Positions 26,834-36,404 of a stretch of DNA of 64,000 nt are shown in pieces. The position numbers and the translations under genes were made by a program. The stretch is from Nocardia sp. NBC_01730 (GTDB taxonomy: Bacteria > Actinomycetota > Actinomycetes > Mycobacteriales > Mycobacteriaceae). How positions within the stretch are numbered: position 1 is the stretch's first letter; each line of letters starts with the position of its first letter. A model generated the notes under the pieces. It saw only the letters and a list, made by a program, of their open reading frames with translations. It did not search any database and was not told the origin of the DNA. The stretch covers positions 4,464,001 through 4,528,000 of the forward strand of contig NZ_CP109162.1 in the NCBI RefSeq assembly GCF_035920445.1, read 5' to 3'.

Positions 26834-27334
26834 TCAGCCGCGTGCGAGTTCCTCATGCCACACCGGGCTGTCGCAGTAGTGGTTGTCGTACAACTCGGAG
26901 CTGTCGCGGATCTCCTGAACGGTCGCCTCCCCCCGGTACACACGCTCCAGCAGCCGGTAGTAGTCGAAGCGGTGCAGGCCGGGCGTGAACACCACGAGCA
27001 GTTCGGCCTCAGCGCCGGGTGCCGGGGCGAACGCATGCGGCACGGCCGGCGGCACGGTCAGGAAGTCGCCCTGATCGAGGCGGATGATCTTGTCGTCGAG
27101 GAGGAAGCGCATAGAACCCTCGAGCACCAGAAACATCTCGGTGGCTTTGGTGTGGAAGTGCGCGGGCGCCCCGGGCGAGCCCTTCGCCAACGTCGCCTTG
27201 TTGGCGGTAAGCGCACCGCCCGTGTCACCAGCGTCGGCGAGCAGTGTGATGAGGCTGAGCGCGCCGTCCTGGAGCGTTGCGGCGGTCTCGGAACGGACGA
27301 TAACTGGGGCGGCGAGGTGTGCGGAACTGGTCAT
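26834..27334 (-). CDS. Cupin-domain protein
   Basis: 166 residues; ATG at 27334 behind AGGGAG. A single cupin: APAHFHTKATEMFLVLEGSMRFLL (motif 1, with His-x-His and Glu) and GDFLTVPPAVPHAFAPAPG (motif 2, with His). A 50-residue C-terminal helical extension contains FDYYRLLERVYRGEAT. It resembles quercetin-dioxygenase-like bacterial cupins often linked to regulators or small-molecule detoxification. It lies downstream of the collapsed MFS gene but reads first in that direction, so the two may once have been an operon. Confidence 0.82.
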   Translation of the reverse strand: MTSSAHLAAPVIVRSETAATLQDGALSLITLLADAGDTGGALTANKATLAKGSPGAPAHFHTKATEMFLVLEGSMRFLLDDKIIRLDQGDFLTVPPAVPHAFAPAPGAEAELLVVFTPGLHRFDYYRLLERVYRGEATVQEIRDSSELYDNHYCDSPVWHEELARG

Positions 27335-28022
27335 CGAGAACTCCCTAGAGGCTGGCAAGCGGCCTCGTGAGCCGCTCGTCCATGCTGACAAGGAAAATCT
27401 ACGGAACCAAAAGACCCGCTGCATGGTGCATTCAGGGCTCAGTTTCATGGGTCAATTCGGACTCGGATCAACGAAATGATCCACCGAGTGGACACTTCCG
27501 CGTCGGTCACATCAGCAATCAACTCCGCAGCACGCCCGACCGGACGTGCTGACACACCACCGGATACCCCACCAACGCGCGCAACCGCCGCCCGTACCGG
27601 ATCGGTGCGATAACCCCACCGACACAGAGCGAAGTGACATGCCCCACAGTCACATCGCCGTGCCTGCCGGTGACCGAGAAGAACTGCGCTGCAACCGATC
27701 CCCCGACCGAGGCGTAGACATGTTCGTCGAGTTCTGGCCCAAACCGTCGCTCCAGCTGGACGATTCGACCTTCATTCGGGCTTTCATCTCGAGAATCAAC
27801 CGGCCCCGCAGGCCGATGCCATGAGCAACTACTCCGCGGTCGGCACGGCATCGAAAACTTGTAAATAGACCAGTGGCCACTTTCACGATCAAGCCGCCAC
27901 ACCGCTCGAACCGCAAATCGCAAAGATCAATGGTTACAATAGCTTTCGAGCGGTGTCGATCCTGGCCGGGGGCGCAACGTTCCTACCCATTCAGCTACCA
28001 ATGATTTCTCCGTGGAGCGCTC
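27335..28022. other. Intergenic region, no supported gene
   Basis: About 690 bases. Short overlapping frames on both strands (for example 27639-27824 plus) show no family motif. A possible -10 (TACAAT, 27935-27940) lies upstream of the chorismate-lyase-like gene. Confidence 0.4.
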
Positions 28023-28553
28023 ATGTCGTTTAACGGCTCGGCAGAGTCTGTTCCTGCCCGTCATGTCGCGGTGACCGAACGGGCGATCCACCCGGATTCC
28101 GAGCGGCTGATCAGGCTGTTGCGGGAGAGCGATAGCGCGACCAGGACGCTCGCGGCGTGGACCGGTGGTCCGGTGCTGCTGGAGGTGGTGGACCGGCACG
28201 ATGACCGGCTTTCCGCCACCGAGTTCGCCGATCTCGATCTCTGGCGGCCGGAACCGGTGCAGCGGCGGAAAATACGCTTGCTGGACAACCGTGATCGCGT
28301 GCTTTCCGAGGCTACGGCCACCGTCGTGCTCGGCCGGGTGCCGTATCGTACGGCCCTCGCGCTCCGGGACGGCGACATGCCGTTGGGATTACTACTCGCT
28401 CCGTTGCATCCCAAGCGGCACACGCTCAGCGTGGTACGCGGCTCCGGCGACCAGCCCGACAGCCCGCTGTTCGACATCACCGCCCGGCTGGATGTGGGCG
28501 GCAGCCCGGTCGCGTTCGTGCGCGAGCGATACCTGCCGCAGGTGCTGCTGTGA
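28023..28553 (+). CDS. Chorismate pyruvate-lyase-like (DUF98) protein
   Basis: 176 residues; ATG behind GGAG (28014-28017). It has the chorismate lyase/UTRA-like fold pattern: TRTLAAWTGGPVLLEVVDR, VQRRKIRLLDNRDRVLSEATATVVLGRVP, then GDMPLGLLLAP and a closing RERYLPQVL. Family members cleave chorismate to 4-hydroxybenzoate or 3-hydroxybenzoate plus pyruvate in secondary metabolism. The stop overlaps the start of a flavin monooxygenase gene (TGATG), suggesting that the aromatic acid is hydroxylated next. Specific product is inference. Confidence 0.7.
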   Translation: MSFNGSAESVPARHVAVTERAIHPDSERLIRLLRESDSATRTLAAWTGGPVLLEVVDRHDDRLSATEFADLDLWRPEPVQRRKIRLLDNRDRVLSEATATVVLGRVPYRTALALRDGDMPLGLLLAPLHPKRHTLSVVRGSGDQPDSPLFDITARLDVGGSPVAFVRERYLPQVLL

Positions 28554-29845
28554 TGAGCGGGACCGACGCGGGCGTGTTGATCGCCGGTGCCGGGATCGCG
28601 GGGCTGACCACCGCGCTCAGCCTGCACGCGGCCGGCGTCGAATGCGTTGTGGTGGACAAGGCGCGGGAACTCACCACCGCGGGCGTCGGCATCAACTTGC
28701 TGCCGCACGCCGTGCGTGAACTGACCGAACTCGGTTTCGGCGACGAGTTGGCCGCACTCGGCGTGCCCACGGCCGAGATGATTCATTACGACCGGTTCGG
28801 CAACCAGGTCTGGTCTGAGCCGAGAGGCGCCTCGGCGGGTTACCAATGGCCGCAGTACTCCATTCACCGCGGCGAATTGCAGCTGATGCTCTTGCGTGCG
28901 GTGACCGAGCGGCTCGGCGTCGACGCGGTACGGACCGGAGTCGCGCTCAGCCACTTCGCCGACACCGGAGAAGAGGTGCGGGTGCACTTGCTCGACCGCC
29001 GTACCGGCGAACTGGGATCGTGGCATGGCGACGCGCTGATCGGCGCGGACGGGCTGCACTCGGTGGTCCGCGCTCAGCTGCATCCCGGCGAGGGCCCGCC
29101 GATCGGCTCCGGGATCCGGATGTGGCGGGGTACCGCGATACGCCGGCCGTTCCTCAATGGACGGACCATGATCATGGCCGGGTGCAATACGGTGGCGAAG
29201 TTCGTCGCGTACCCGATTTCGCCGACTGTCGACGGTCTGGTGACTATCAATTGGGTGGCGGAGGTCCGTCGGCCCGACGAGGGGTTCGCCGCGGACTGGA
29301 CGGCGCGGGGTCGACTCGACGACGTGCTGCCGCACTTCGCCGACTGGCAGTTCGACTGGCTGGATGTGCCGGAGCTGATCCGGGGCGCCGATTCGATCTT
29401 GGAATATCCGATGGTGGACCGGGATCCACTGGCGTACTGGGGTACCGGCCGGGTCACCTTGGCCGGCGACGCGGCACATCCGATGTATCCGATCGGGTCG
29501 AACGGCGGATCACAGGCCATCCTGGACGCGCGGGTGCTGGCGTATCACCTGGCGACCGCGCTGGACACGCCGACCGCGCTGGCCGACTACGAACGTGCGC
29601 GGCGGAAGACGGTCAACGCGATCGTGCTGGCCAACCGGGAATTGGGGCCGGAGCGCATCTTGCGGACGGTGGCGCAGCGGGCCCCGAACGGATTCGCCCG
29701 GATCGAAGACGTGCTGTCCGAACAAGAACTCGCTGCGATCGGCGATGCCTACCGGAGCACCAGCACCAGCGACGCCTCGACGCTGAATACTCGCGCCTCC
29801 TGGACTGTGCCGGCTCTCGATGCGAAGACCGCCGCGCCCACGTGA
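28553..29845 (+). CDS. FAD-dependent aromatic monooxygenase (PhzS/salicylate hydroxylase-like)
   Basis: 430 residues. The Rossmann FAD motif VLIAGAGIAGLTTALSLHAAG is at the N-terminus. SIHRGELQLMLL and a DG-type motif ALIGADGLHSVVRAQL (NAD(P)H/FAD contact) follow, then the GD motif VTLAGDAAHPMYPIGSNGGSQAILDA in two blocks. This is the group A flavoprotein hydroxylase layout; the overall pattern is closest to PhzS-like enzymes acting on aromatic carboxylates. It overlaps the chorismate-lyase-like gene by one base. The last 40 residues are Ser/Thr-rich and variable. Confidence 0.85.
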   Translation: MSGTDAGVLIAGAGIAGLTTALSLHAAGVECVVVDKARELTTAGVGINLLPHAVRELTELGFGDELAALGVPTAEMIHYDRFGNQVWSEPRGASAGYQWPQYSIHRGELQLMLLRAVTERLGVDAVRTGVALSHFADTGEEVRVHLLDRRTGELGSWHGDALIGADGLHSVVRAQLHPGEGPPIGSGIRMWRGTAIRRPFLNGRTMIMAGCNTVAKFVAYPISPTVDGLVTINWVAEVRRPDEGFAADWTARGRLDDVLPHFADWQFDWLDVPELIRGADSILEYPMVDRDPLAYWGTGRVTLAGDAAHPMYPIGSNGGSQAILDARVLAYHLATALDTPTALADYERARRKTVNAIVLANRELGPERILRTVAQRAPNGFARIEDVLSEQELAAIGDAYRSTSTSDASTLNTRASWTVPALDAKTAAPT

Positions 29846-29876
29846 CCATCTGCCCGGAAAGACTGGCTGTGCGAAC

Positions 29877-30635
29877 TCAGCGAGCGCGTATCCGGACGAC
29901 CTCGCGGGCGGCGGCCCGGTAGCGGTCGGCGATGAGCCGGACAACGGCCGGGTGCACGCCGATGGGTTCGGCGACGCCATCGGCGCCCGCTTCGTGCAGA
30001 CGCTGTTGAAACAGGCCGTGTGCCAGCAGGTACGAGGCGATGAACACCCGTCGCGCCCCCGAGGCACGCAAGTCGGCGACCACCTCCGGTATGCGGGGCG
30101 CACCGGTCGCGACATAGCCGATGCGGACCGGGACGCCGAGGCGTTCGGCCAGCAACCCGGCCGCACGCCGAACGTCCTGGCGGGCACGGGCATCCGACGA
30201 GCCCGCCGCGGCGAAGACCACCGCGTCACCCGGCTGCCGGCCCGCGGCGTGCAGGCGCATTCTCATGATCCGCGCCAGCGCCGGATCGGGTCCCATGGCC
30301 GGCGTGACCACCACCGCGGGATGGGCGCTCTCGGCCACTTCGCGTGGCACGTCCTGGTAGACGTGGTAACCGGAAGCCAGGAACGCCGGAACCACCACCG
30401 CGGGAACGGCTTCCCCGGCGGGCGTCACCAGATCGCGCAGCACCTCCGACGGTGAAGGGCCGAGCACGTCGACGAAAGCGGTACGCACCCATGGTGCTTC
30501 GCCTGTGTCGGTGCCAGGCCCCGGAATCCCGGCACCGAGTTCCTTCGACACGGCTTCGGCCAGCGACGCGATCATCTGCACACCCTTGGTGCTTCGGGTG
30601 CCGTGGGCCACCAGCACCAGGGCGGGCGAGGTCAC
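29877..30635 (-). CDS. Sirohydrochlorin chelatase (CbiX/SirB-like)
   Basis: 252 residues. It starts LVLVAHGTRSTKGVQMIASL, the metal-binding His of CbiX-type chelatases, and has two homologous halves; the second includes VVFAAAGSSDARARQDV and VFIASYLLAHGLFQQRL. It inserts Fe2+ into sirohydrochlorin to make siroheme, the cofactor of NirB. The GTG start overlaps the stop of the uroporphyrinogen synthase gene (GTGA). Position at the end of the nir operon fits siroheme supply. Confidence 0.85.
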   Translation of the reverse strand: MTSPALVLVAHGTRSTKGVQMIASLAEAVSKELGAGIPGPGTDTGEAPWVRTAFVDVLGPSPSEVLRDLVTPAGEAVPAVVVPAFLASGYHVYQDVPREVAESAHPAVVVTPAMGPDPALARIMRMRLHAAGRQPGDAVVFAAAGSSDARARQDVRRAAGLLAERLGVPVRIGYVATGAPRIPEVVADLRASGARRVFIASYLLAHGLFQQRLHEAGADGVAEPIGVHPAVVRLIADRYRAAAREVVRIRAR

Positions 30636-31873
30636 CAGCTCCCCGCAGCCTGGATGTACCGCGGTGCCCGGGTCGGGATTCCGACACCGGGCACCTGCGG
30701 GCCTCCTGCCGCCTGAGGCCGTGGGTTGTTGTCGATGCACTCCGCGGGGTCGAGCGCGAGCCGGTATCCGCGTTTGACCACGGTCTGAATCGCTTTCGGC
30801 GTGCCGAGCCCGGCTCGGAGGCGGGCGATGGCGGTCTCCACCGCGTGCGTGTCGTCGCCGCCGCCGGGCAGCGCGGCGAGCAGGTCCTCGCGGGAGACGA
30901 CCCGGCCGGGCTGCCTGGCCAACGAGCGCATCAAAGCCATCGGCGCGGGCGCGAGCTGGCGCACCTGACCATCGACCACCACGCAGGCGCCCCGCACGCT
31001 GATGTTGTGACCCGCGGCGTGGATTCGGTTGGCGCGCCTCGGTAGTTCCTCGGCGACGTGGCGGGCCAGCGCACCGAGCCGAGCCCGGCCCGGCATCGAG
31101 GTGGGCACCCCGAGCTCTTCCAGCGGCGCCGCCGTGATCGGCCCGACGCACGCGGGCAGCACCCGGCCGCGCAGCGCGTACAGCAGACCTTCGAGTAGCC
31201 CGGTCTCCTTGGCGCGCATCAACATCGACGCGACCGCGGGCGCGCTGGTGAAGGTGACGCAGTCCAGGCTGGAAGTGACGATGGACTCGATCAGCTGATC
31301 CATCGGCCCCCGGTTGTCCGGCGGAACCCAGCGATACACCGGGACCGGCACGACATCCGCACCAGCGCAACGCAGTACCTCACAGAAGTCGGGCACCGGC
31401 TCCCACTCGGTGGTCGCGCCGTGCAGCTGCACCGCGATCCGGACGCCCTCCACGCCCTCGGCGAGCAGGTGGTCGAGCACCTCCGCGGAGGACTCCGAGG
31501 CGGGCGACCATTCCTCACGCAGTTCAGCGGCGCGGATGGCACCCTTCGCCTTCGGGCCGCGCGCGAGCAGCCGGGTGACGCCGAGCGTGCCACGCAGATC
31601 CTCGGCCAGTCCCCAGCCTTCTGCCGCCTCCATCCACCCGCGGAAACCGATGCCGGTGGTGGCCACGGTGATCCGAGGTGGATCGGCGACGAGCTGCCTG
31701 GTGACTCGCTCCAGCTCGGTGTCGTCGGCCAGCGGGATGATCCGGATGGCCGGTGCGGACACGGTGCCCGCCCCTCGCCGTTCGAGCAGCGTGGCGAATT
31801 CTTCGGCCCGTCTGGCGGCTGTGATGCCGACCGTGAACCCGGCCAGGCAGGCGCCCGTGTCAAGAGTTGTCAT
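30632..31873 (-). CDS. Uroporphyrinogen-III synthase fused to a response-regulator winged helix
   Basis: 413 residues from the ATG at 31873; an in-frame ATG at 31885 is also possible. Residues 1-270 form a HemD-like domain: VGITAARRAEEFATLLERRG, ITVATTGIGFRGWMEAA, VTFTSAPAVASMLMRA, and PACVGPITAAPLEELGV. Residues about 290-385 are an OmpR-type DNA-binding domain: LAPAPMALMRSLARQPGRVVSREDLLAALPG, HAVETAIARLRAGLG and QTVVKRGYRL. No receiver domain is present. The fusion is known in actinobacterial nitrite operons, where it is linked to nitrate/nitrite gene control. Likely both makes and senses tetrapyrrole state. Confidence 0.88.
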   Translation of the reverse strand: MTTLDTGACLAGFTVGITAARRAEEFATLLERRGAGTVSAPAIRIIPLADDTELERVTRQLVADPPRITVATTGIGFRGWMEAAEGWGLAEDLRGTLGVTRLLARGPKAKGAIRAAELREEWSPASESSAEVLDHLLAEGVEGVRIAVQLHGATTEWEPVPDFCEVLRCAGADVVPVPVYRWVPPDNRGPMDQLIESIVTSSLDCVTFTSAPAVASMLMRAKETGLLEGLLYALRGRVLPACVGPITAAPLEELGVPTSMPGRARLGALARHVAEELPRRANRIHAAGHNISVRGACVVVDGQVRQLAPAPMALMRSLARQPGRVVSREDLLAALPGGGDDTHAVETAIARLRAGLGTPKAIQTVVKRGYRLALDPAECIDNNPRPQAAGGPQVPGVGIPTRAPRYIQAAGSW

Positions 31874-31877
31874 GCCG

Positions 31878-32279
31878 TCATCCATCCGAGGAGACGAGCC
31901 CGGATGGCACCGGCTCGTTGGAAATCGAAACAATGCCGTCGTCCACGCGCACCGCGTACACCGGCAGCATCGCCGATTCGTCGTCCAGGCAGCGCCCGTC
32001 GACCAACGAGAACCCTTGCTTCAACAAGGGCGAGGCCACGACGGGCACGCCACCGCGATCCCCGACGATACCGCGCGACATGACCGCGGCCCGCCCGATC
32101 GGGTCGATATTGCCGACGGCGTAGAGCATGCCGTCGTTCAGCAGGAACAGCGCGGCCTGTCGGCCGCCTCTCAGCAACACCGCAACGCCGCGGCCGGGAA
32201 TCAGGTAGTCGAGCCGGCATGCCTGCGTCCACCCAGTGGTGGTTGCTGCAGCGATGCCAGGGGTATCGATCACGGTCAT
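31878..32279 (-). CDS. nirD: Nitrite reductase [NAD(P)H], small subunit
   Basis: 133 residues. The start at 32279 has GGAGG nine bases upstream, whereas the in-frame ATG at 32288 abuts it. Rieske-like beta fold without the Cys/His cluster, as in bacterial NirD: QACRLDYLIPGRGVAVLLRGGRQAALFLLNDGMLYAVGNIDP in blocks, SRGIVGDRGGVPVVASPLLKQGFSLVDGRCLDD, and VYAVRVDDGIVSI. It lies 64 bases after nirB and just before the uroporphyrinogen synthase gene. Confidence 0.92.
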   Translation of the reverse strand: MTVIDTPGIAAATTTGWTQACRLDYLIPGRGVAVLLRGGRQAALFLLNDGMLYAVGNIDPIGRAAVMSRGIVGDRGGVPVVASPLLKQGFSLVDGRCLDDESAMLPVYAVRVDDGIVSISNEPVPSGLVSSDG

Positions 32280-32343
32280 CGGTGTCATCCTCCAAACGCC
32301 ATACTCATTCGTAGCGACGTTCTGTTTCCGTGCGGTTAAGCGG

Positions 32344-34869
32344 TCATTTCCCCGGCGTGGCAACAGGCACTTCCGGAAGTCCAAGCAGGACGGGAACCTT
32401 CCGCTCCCCGGTTTCGTCGAAGGAAATCGTCGGATCGGCCTCCTCCGGGGCGTTGACGAACGAGACGAAGCGAGACAGCTTCTCTTCGTCTTCCAGCACC
32501 GCGGCCCACTCGTCGCGGTAGCCCGCGACATGCTGGGCCATCGCCACCTCCAGATCCTCGGCGATGCCGAGGCTGTCCTCGCAGATCACCTGCTGGAGGA
32601 ATTCGATACCGCCTTCGAGCGCCTCCTGCCACGGCGCGGTGCGCTGCAGACGATCGGCGGTACGGATGTAGAACATCAGGTAGCGGTCGATGTACTTGAT
32701 CAGCGTCTCGTCGTCGAGGTCGCCCGCGAGCAGCACCGCGTGCTTCGGGGTGAGTCCGCCGTTGCCGCCGACGTACAGGTTCCAGCCGTTCTCGGTGGCG
32801 ATCACACCGACATCCTTGCCGCGTGCCTCGGCGCATTCGCGCGCACAGCCGGAGACAGCAAGCTTCAGTTTGTGCGGCGAGCGCAGGCCTCGGTAGCGCT
32901 TCTCCAACAGCACGGCCATGCCGACCGAATCCTGCTGGCCGTAGCGGCACCAGGTGGAGCCGACGCAGCTTTTCACGGTGCGCAGCGACTTGCCGTACGC
33001 GTGGCCGGATTCCATGCCCGCGTCGACCAGCCGCTTCCAGATCAGCGGCAGCTGCTCCACGCGCGCGCCGAACAGGTCGATGCGCTGGCCGCCGGTGACC
33101 TTGACATACAGGCCGAACTCCTTGGCCACCTCGCCGATGGTGATCAGCTGCTCGGCGGTGACCTCGCCGCCCGGCATCCGGGGCACCACCGAATAGGTGC
33201 CGTTCTTCTGCAGGTTGGCCAGGAAGTGGTCGTTGGTGTCCTGCAGCGCGGCCTGCTCCCCGTCGAGGATGTGGTCGCTCGAGGTGGAGGCGAGGATGGA
33301 GGCGACGGTCGGCTTGCAGATGTCGCAGCCGGTTCCCTTGCCGTACTTGGCGGTCAGGGCCGAGAAGGTGCGGATGCCGGTAACCTGGACGATCTGGAAC
33401 AGCTCGGCACGCGACTGCTCGAAGTGCTCGCACAGCGCCTTGGACATCTCCACGCCGGACTGCTCGAGCAGCTTCTTGAGCATGGGAACGCAACCGCCGC
33501 AGGAAGTTCCGGCGGTGGTGCACTGCTTGATGCCGGGGATGTCGCAGGCGCCGTCCGCGATCGCCCCGCAGATCGCGCCCTTCGTCACGTTATTGCAGGA
33601 GCAGATCTGCGCGTCGTCCGGCAGCGCGTCCGCACCGAGCTCCGCGCCGGCAGGTGAGATCAGCGCGGCCGGTTCGGCGGGCAGCGGACGGCCGACCAGC
33701 GGGCGCAGCGCCGAGTAGGCGGAGGCGTCGCCGACCAGGATGCCGCCGAGCAGGATCTTCGCGTCGTCGGAGACGACGAGTTTGGCGTAGGTGCCTTTGG
33801 CCGCGTCGTGCAGCACGACCGAGAGCGCACCCTCGGTGCTGCCGTGCGCGTCGCCGAAGCTGGCCACGTCGACACCGAGCAGCTTGAGCTTGGTCGACAT
33901 GTCCGCGCCGGGGAATTCGCCCGCGCCGCCGAGCAGTCGGTCCGCGACGATCTCGGCGGTGCTGTATCCCGGCGCGACCAGCCCGTAGCACACGCCCTCC
34001 ACGGCGGCGCATTCGCCGATGGCCCAGATGTTCGGGTCGGAGGTCCGCAGCCCGAGGTCGGTGATGATGCCGCCGCGGGGGCCGACCTCGAGGCCCGCGT
34101 CGCGGGCGATCTGGTCGCGCGGGCGGACACCGGCGGAGAACACCACCAGCCCGGCTTCGATCACCGACTCGTCCGACAGCGTGACCTGCACACCCTGGCC
34201 GGCCGCCTCGATCGAGGAGGTGCCGACACCGGTGTGCACGCGCAAGCCGAGATCGGTGATCAGCCGCTCCAGAATGGCGCCGCCCCCCTCATCCACCTGG
34301 GCGGGCATCAGTCTGGTGTTGTACTCGACCACGTGCGGGGTGAGCCCGAGCAGTCGCAGCGCGTTCGCGGCTTCCAGGCCGAGCAGCCCGCCGCCGACCA
34401 CCACGCCCGACGTGCCGGGTCCTGCGGCTTCGGCGGCCGCGCGAATGCCGTCCAAGTCCTCGATGGTCCGGTAGACGAAGCACTGCGGGTGGTCGTGGCC
34501 CGGCACCGGCGGCACGAACGGGTAGGAGCCAGTGGCCAGCACGAGCGCGTCGTAGGCGAGGATGTCACCCGCCGACGTGGTCACCTTGCGCGCCGCGCGG
34601 TCGATCGACTCGGCGCGCTGGCCGAGTCGCAGCTCGACCAGGTCGTCACCGGCGTATTCGTTGCCGGGCAGCGCGAGCGCGCTCGCGTCCCAGGTGCCGA
34701 CGTAGGACGACAGACCGACCCGGTCGTAAGCGGGCAGCTGCTCCTCGCTGAGGATGACGACCTGCCACCTGCCTTCGGTGTCACGCGAGCGCAGCGCCTC
34801 GACGAACCGGTGCCCGACCATGCCGTGGCCGACGACCACCGCGGTCTTGCGATCGACTGTGGGGTTCAT
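32344..34869 (-). CDS. nirB: Nitrite reductase [NAD(P)H], large subunit
   Basis: 841 residues. An FAD/NAD domain (VVVGHGMVGHRFVEAL, VLATGSYPFVPPVPG, VVVGGGLLGLEAANAL, WAIGECA) is followed by a BFD-type [2Fe-2S] segment (ICSCNNVTKGAIC with CTTAGTSCGGCVP). A second Cys pair is in GTGCDICKP. The C-terminal siroheme/[4Fe-4S] domain has SCVGSTWC and VSGCARECAEARGKD, the four cluster Cys. Catalyses NAD(P)H-dependent six-electron reduction of nitrite to ammonium in the cytoplasm. The start is 29 bases after narK. Confidence 0.96.
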   Translation of the reverse strand: MNPTVDRKTAVVVGHGMVGHRFVEALRSRDTEGRWQVVILSEEQLPAYDRVGLSSYVGTWDASALALPGNEYAGDDLVELRLGQRAESIDRAARKVTTSAGDILAYDALVLATGSYPFVPPVPGHDHPQCFVYRTIEDLDGIRAAAEAAGPGTSGVVVGGGLLGLEAANALRLLGLTPHVVEYNTRLMPAQVDEGGGAILERLITDLGLRVHTGVGTSSIEAAGQGVQVTLSDESVIEAGLVVFSAGVRPRDQIARDAGLEVGPRGGIITDLGLRTSDPNIWAIGECAAVEGVCYGLVAPGYSTAEIVADRLLGGAGEFPGADMSTKLKLLGVDVASFGDAHGSTEGALSVVLHDAAKGTYAKLVVSDDAKILLGGILVGDASAYSALRPLVGRPLPAEPAALISPAGAELGADALPDDAQICSCNNVTKGAICGAIADGACDIPGIKQCTTAGTSCGGCVPMLKKLLEQSGVEMSKALCEHFEQSRAELFQIVQVTGIRTFSALTAKYGKGTGCDICKPTVASILASTSSDHILDGEQAALQDTNDHFLANLQKNGTYSVVPRMPGGEVTAEQLITIGEVAKEFGLYVKVTGGQRIDLFGARVEQLPLIWKRLVDAGMESGHAYGKSLRTVKSCVGSTWCRYGQQDSVGMAVLLEKRYRGLRSPHKLKLAVSGCARECAEARGKDVGVIATENGWNLYVGGNGGLTPKHAVLLAGDLDDETLIKYIDRYLMFYIRTADRLQRTAPWQEALEGGIEFLQQVICEDSLGIAEDLEVAMAQHVAGYRDEWAAVLEDEEKLSRFVSFVNAPEEADPTISFDETGERKVPVLLGLPEVPVATPGK

Positions 34870-34898
34870 CTGTTGGTCCTCCTGGACTGGATCGAAGG

Positions 34899-36404
34899 TC
34901 AGGCGCGGGGCGACGAGCCGGCGGACCGGGCCGAGCGGGCGGCCTCGGCGTCGAGCACGAACGCCTCGGCCTGCACCACGACATCAGGGTCGGCGGCGAC
35001 GGCGCGCGCACCGGGGCGGCGCAGGAAGACCGCCCAGACCACCAGCGCGCAGGCCACGTAGAAGGCCGTGAACACCCAGAACGCCGTGGTCGCCGAGGCA
35101 GTGGAGGCGTACGAGGAGCGCAGCACGAGGTTGATGGCGACGCCGCCGAGCGCGCCGATGGCGCCGACGAAACCGATGAGCGCGCCGGAGGTGTTCTGCG
35201 ACCACGCGGCCCGCGCGGCGGTGGTGCCGTCCAGGCTCTTGGACTTCGCCTCGAACACCGACGGAATGATCTTGGTGACCGATCCGTTGCCGATACCCGA
35301 GAGCACGAACAGCGCGATGAATCCGACGACGAGAGCGGTCATCACCGGGCCGCTCGCCACACCGCCGTTACGGTCGGCCATGGTGCTGGCCGTCGCGACG
35401 AGCACCGCGGCCGCCATCATGGCGCCGAACACGAACAGGGTGACCCGGCTTCCGCCGATCCGGTCGGCCAACTTTCCGCCGTAGGGCCGGGCCAGCGAAC
35501 CGAGCAGCGGACCGACGAACGCGATCTGGGCGGCGTGCAGTGTGGCCTGCGCGACGGTGTCGCCGCCGGCCTTGAAGCTGATCTGCAGCACCTGGCCGAA
35601 GGCGAAGCTGTAGCCGATGAACGAGCCGAACGTGCCGATGTAGAGGAACGCGATCGCCCAGGACTGTGGCACCTTCAGCGCGGTGAGCATGTACGACAGA
35701 TCAGCCTTCTGATTGGGCAGGTTGTCCATGTACAGCGCGGCGCCGAGACCGGCGAGCGCGACGAGCACCAGGTAGACCGCGCAAATCAGCGAGGCGTAGC
35801 CGTTGCCGAGCGTCGCGATGACCAGCAGGCCGATCAGCTGGATCACCGGAACGCCGATATTGCCGCCGCCTGCGTTCAGGCCGAGCGCCCAGCCCTTCAG
35901 CCGCTGCGGGTAGAAGGCGTTGATATTGGTCATCGAAGAGGCGAAGTTGCCGCCGCCGAACCCCGCGAACGCCGCGACCACGAGGAACGTCCCATACGGC
36001 GTACCGGGCTGGTTGACGAAGTACAGCGTGAGCAACGTCGGGATCAGCAGCAGGACGGCACTGAAGACCGTCCAGTTGCGCCCGCCGAACCGCGCGGTCG
36101 CGACGGTGTAGGGAATCCGCAGAAACGCGCCGATCAGCGTAGGCATCGCGACCAGGAAGAACTTGCCCGCGGCGTCGATGCCGAACTTGTCGGCCGGCAT
36201 GAACAGCACCATCACCGACCAGATCGACCAGACCGAGAATCCCACATGCTCGGCGATGACCGACCAGATCAGGTTGCGCTTGGCGATGTCCTTGCCGCCC
36301 GCTTCCCAGGCCGCGACATCCTCGGCATCCCAATGCTCGATGTGCGGCCGCCGGATCGTCGTCCGTCCCAGCGCTCCCAAGCGGTTACGCGTCAGCGTGC
36401 TCAA
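34899..36404 (-). CDS. narK: Nitrate/nitrite transporter, MFS (nir operon)
   Basis: 501 residues from a TTG at 36404, chosen because GGGAGG (36410-36415) is placed correctly; the frame extends to a GTG at 36434 without such a site. Twelve membrane segments. NarK signatures are FLRIPYTVATARFGGRNWTV (helix 2 Arg), GFGGGNFASSMTNINAFYP and GLNAGGGNIGVPVIQL. These are the two Gly-rich nitrate signature motifs. First gene of narK-nirB-nirD-synthase-chelatase. Probably imports nitrate or exchanges nitrite. Confidence 0.93.
   Translation of the reverse strand: MSTLTRNRLGALGRTTIRRPHIEHWDAEDVAAWEAGGKDIAKRNLIWSVIAEHVGFSVWSIWSVMVLFMPADKFGIDAAGKFFLVAMPTLIGAFLRIPYTVATARFGGRNWTVFSAVLLLIPTLLTLYFVNQPGTPYGTFLVVAAFAGFGGGNFASSMTNINAFYPQRLKGWALGLNAGGGNIGVPVIQLIGLLVIATLGNGYASLICAVYLVLVALAGLGAALYMDNLPNQKADLSYMLTALKVPQSWAIAFLYIGTFGSFIGYSFAFGQVLQISFKAGGDTVAQATLHAAQIAFVGPLLGSLARPYGGKLADRIGGSRVTLFVFGAMMAAAVLVATASTMADRNGGVASGPVMTALVVGFIALFVLSGIGNGSVTKIIPSVFEAKSKSLDGTTAARAAWSQNTSGALIGFVGAIGALGGVAINLVLRSSYASTASATTAFWVFTAFYVACALVVWAVFLRRPGARAVAADPDVVVQAEAFVLDAEAARSARSAGSSPRA

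Noticed and set aside
27639..27824. Plus-strand small frame MPHSHIAVPAGDREEL
   Set aside because: No ribosome-binding site of quality and no recognisable family; composition not coding-like.
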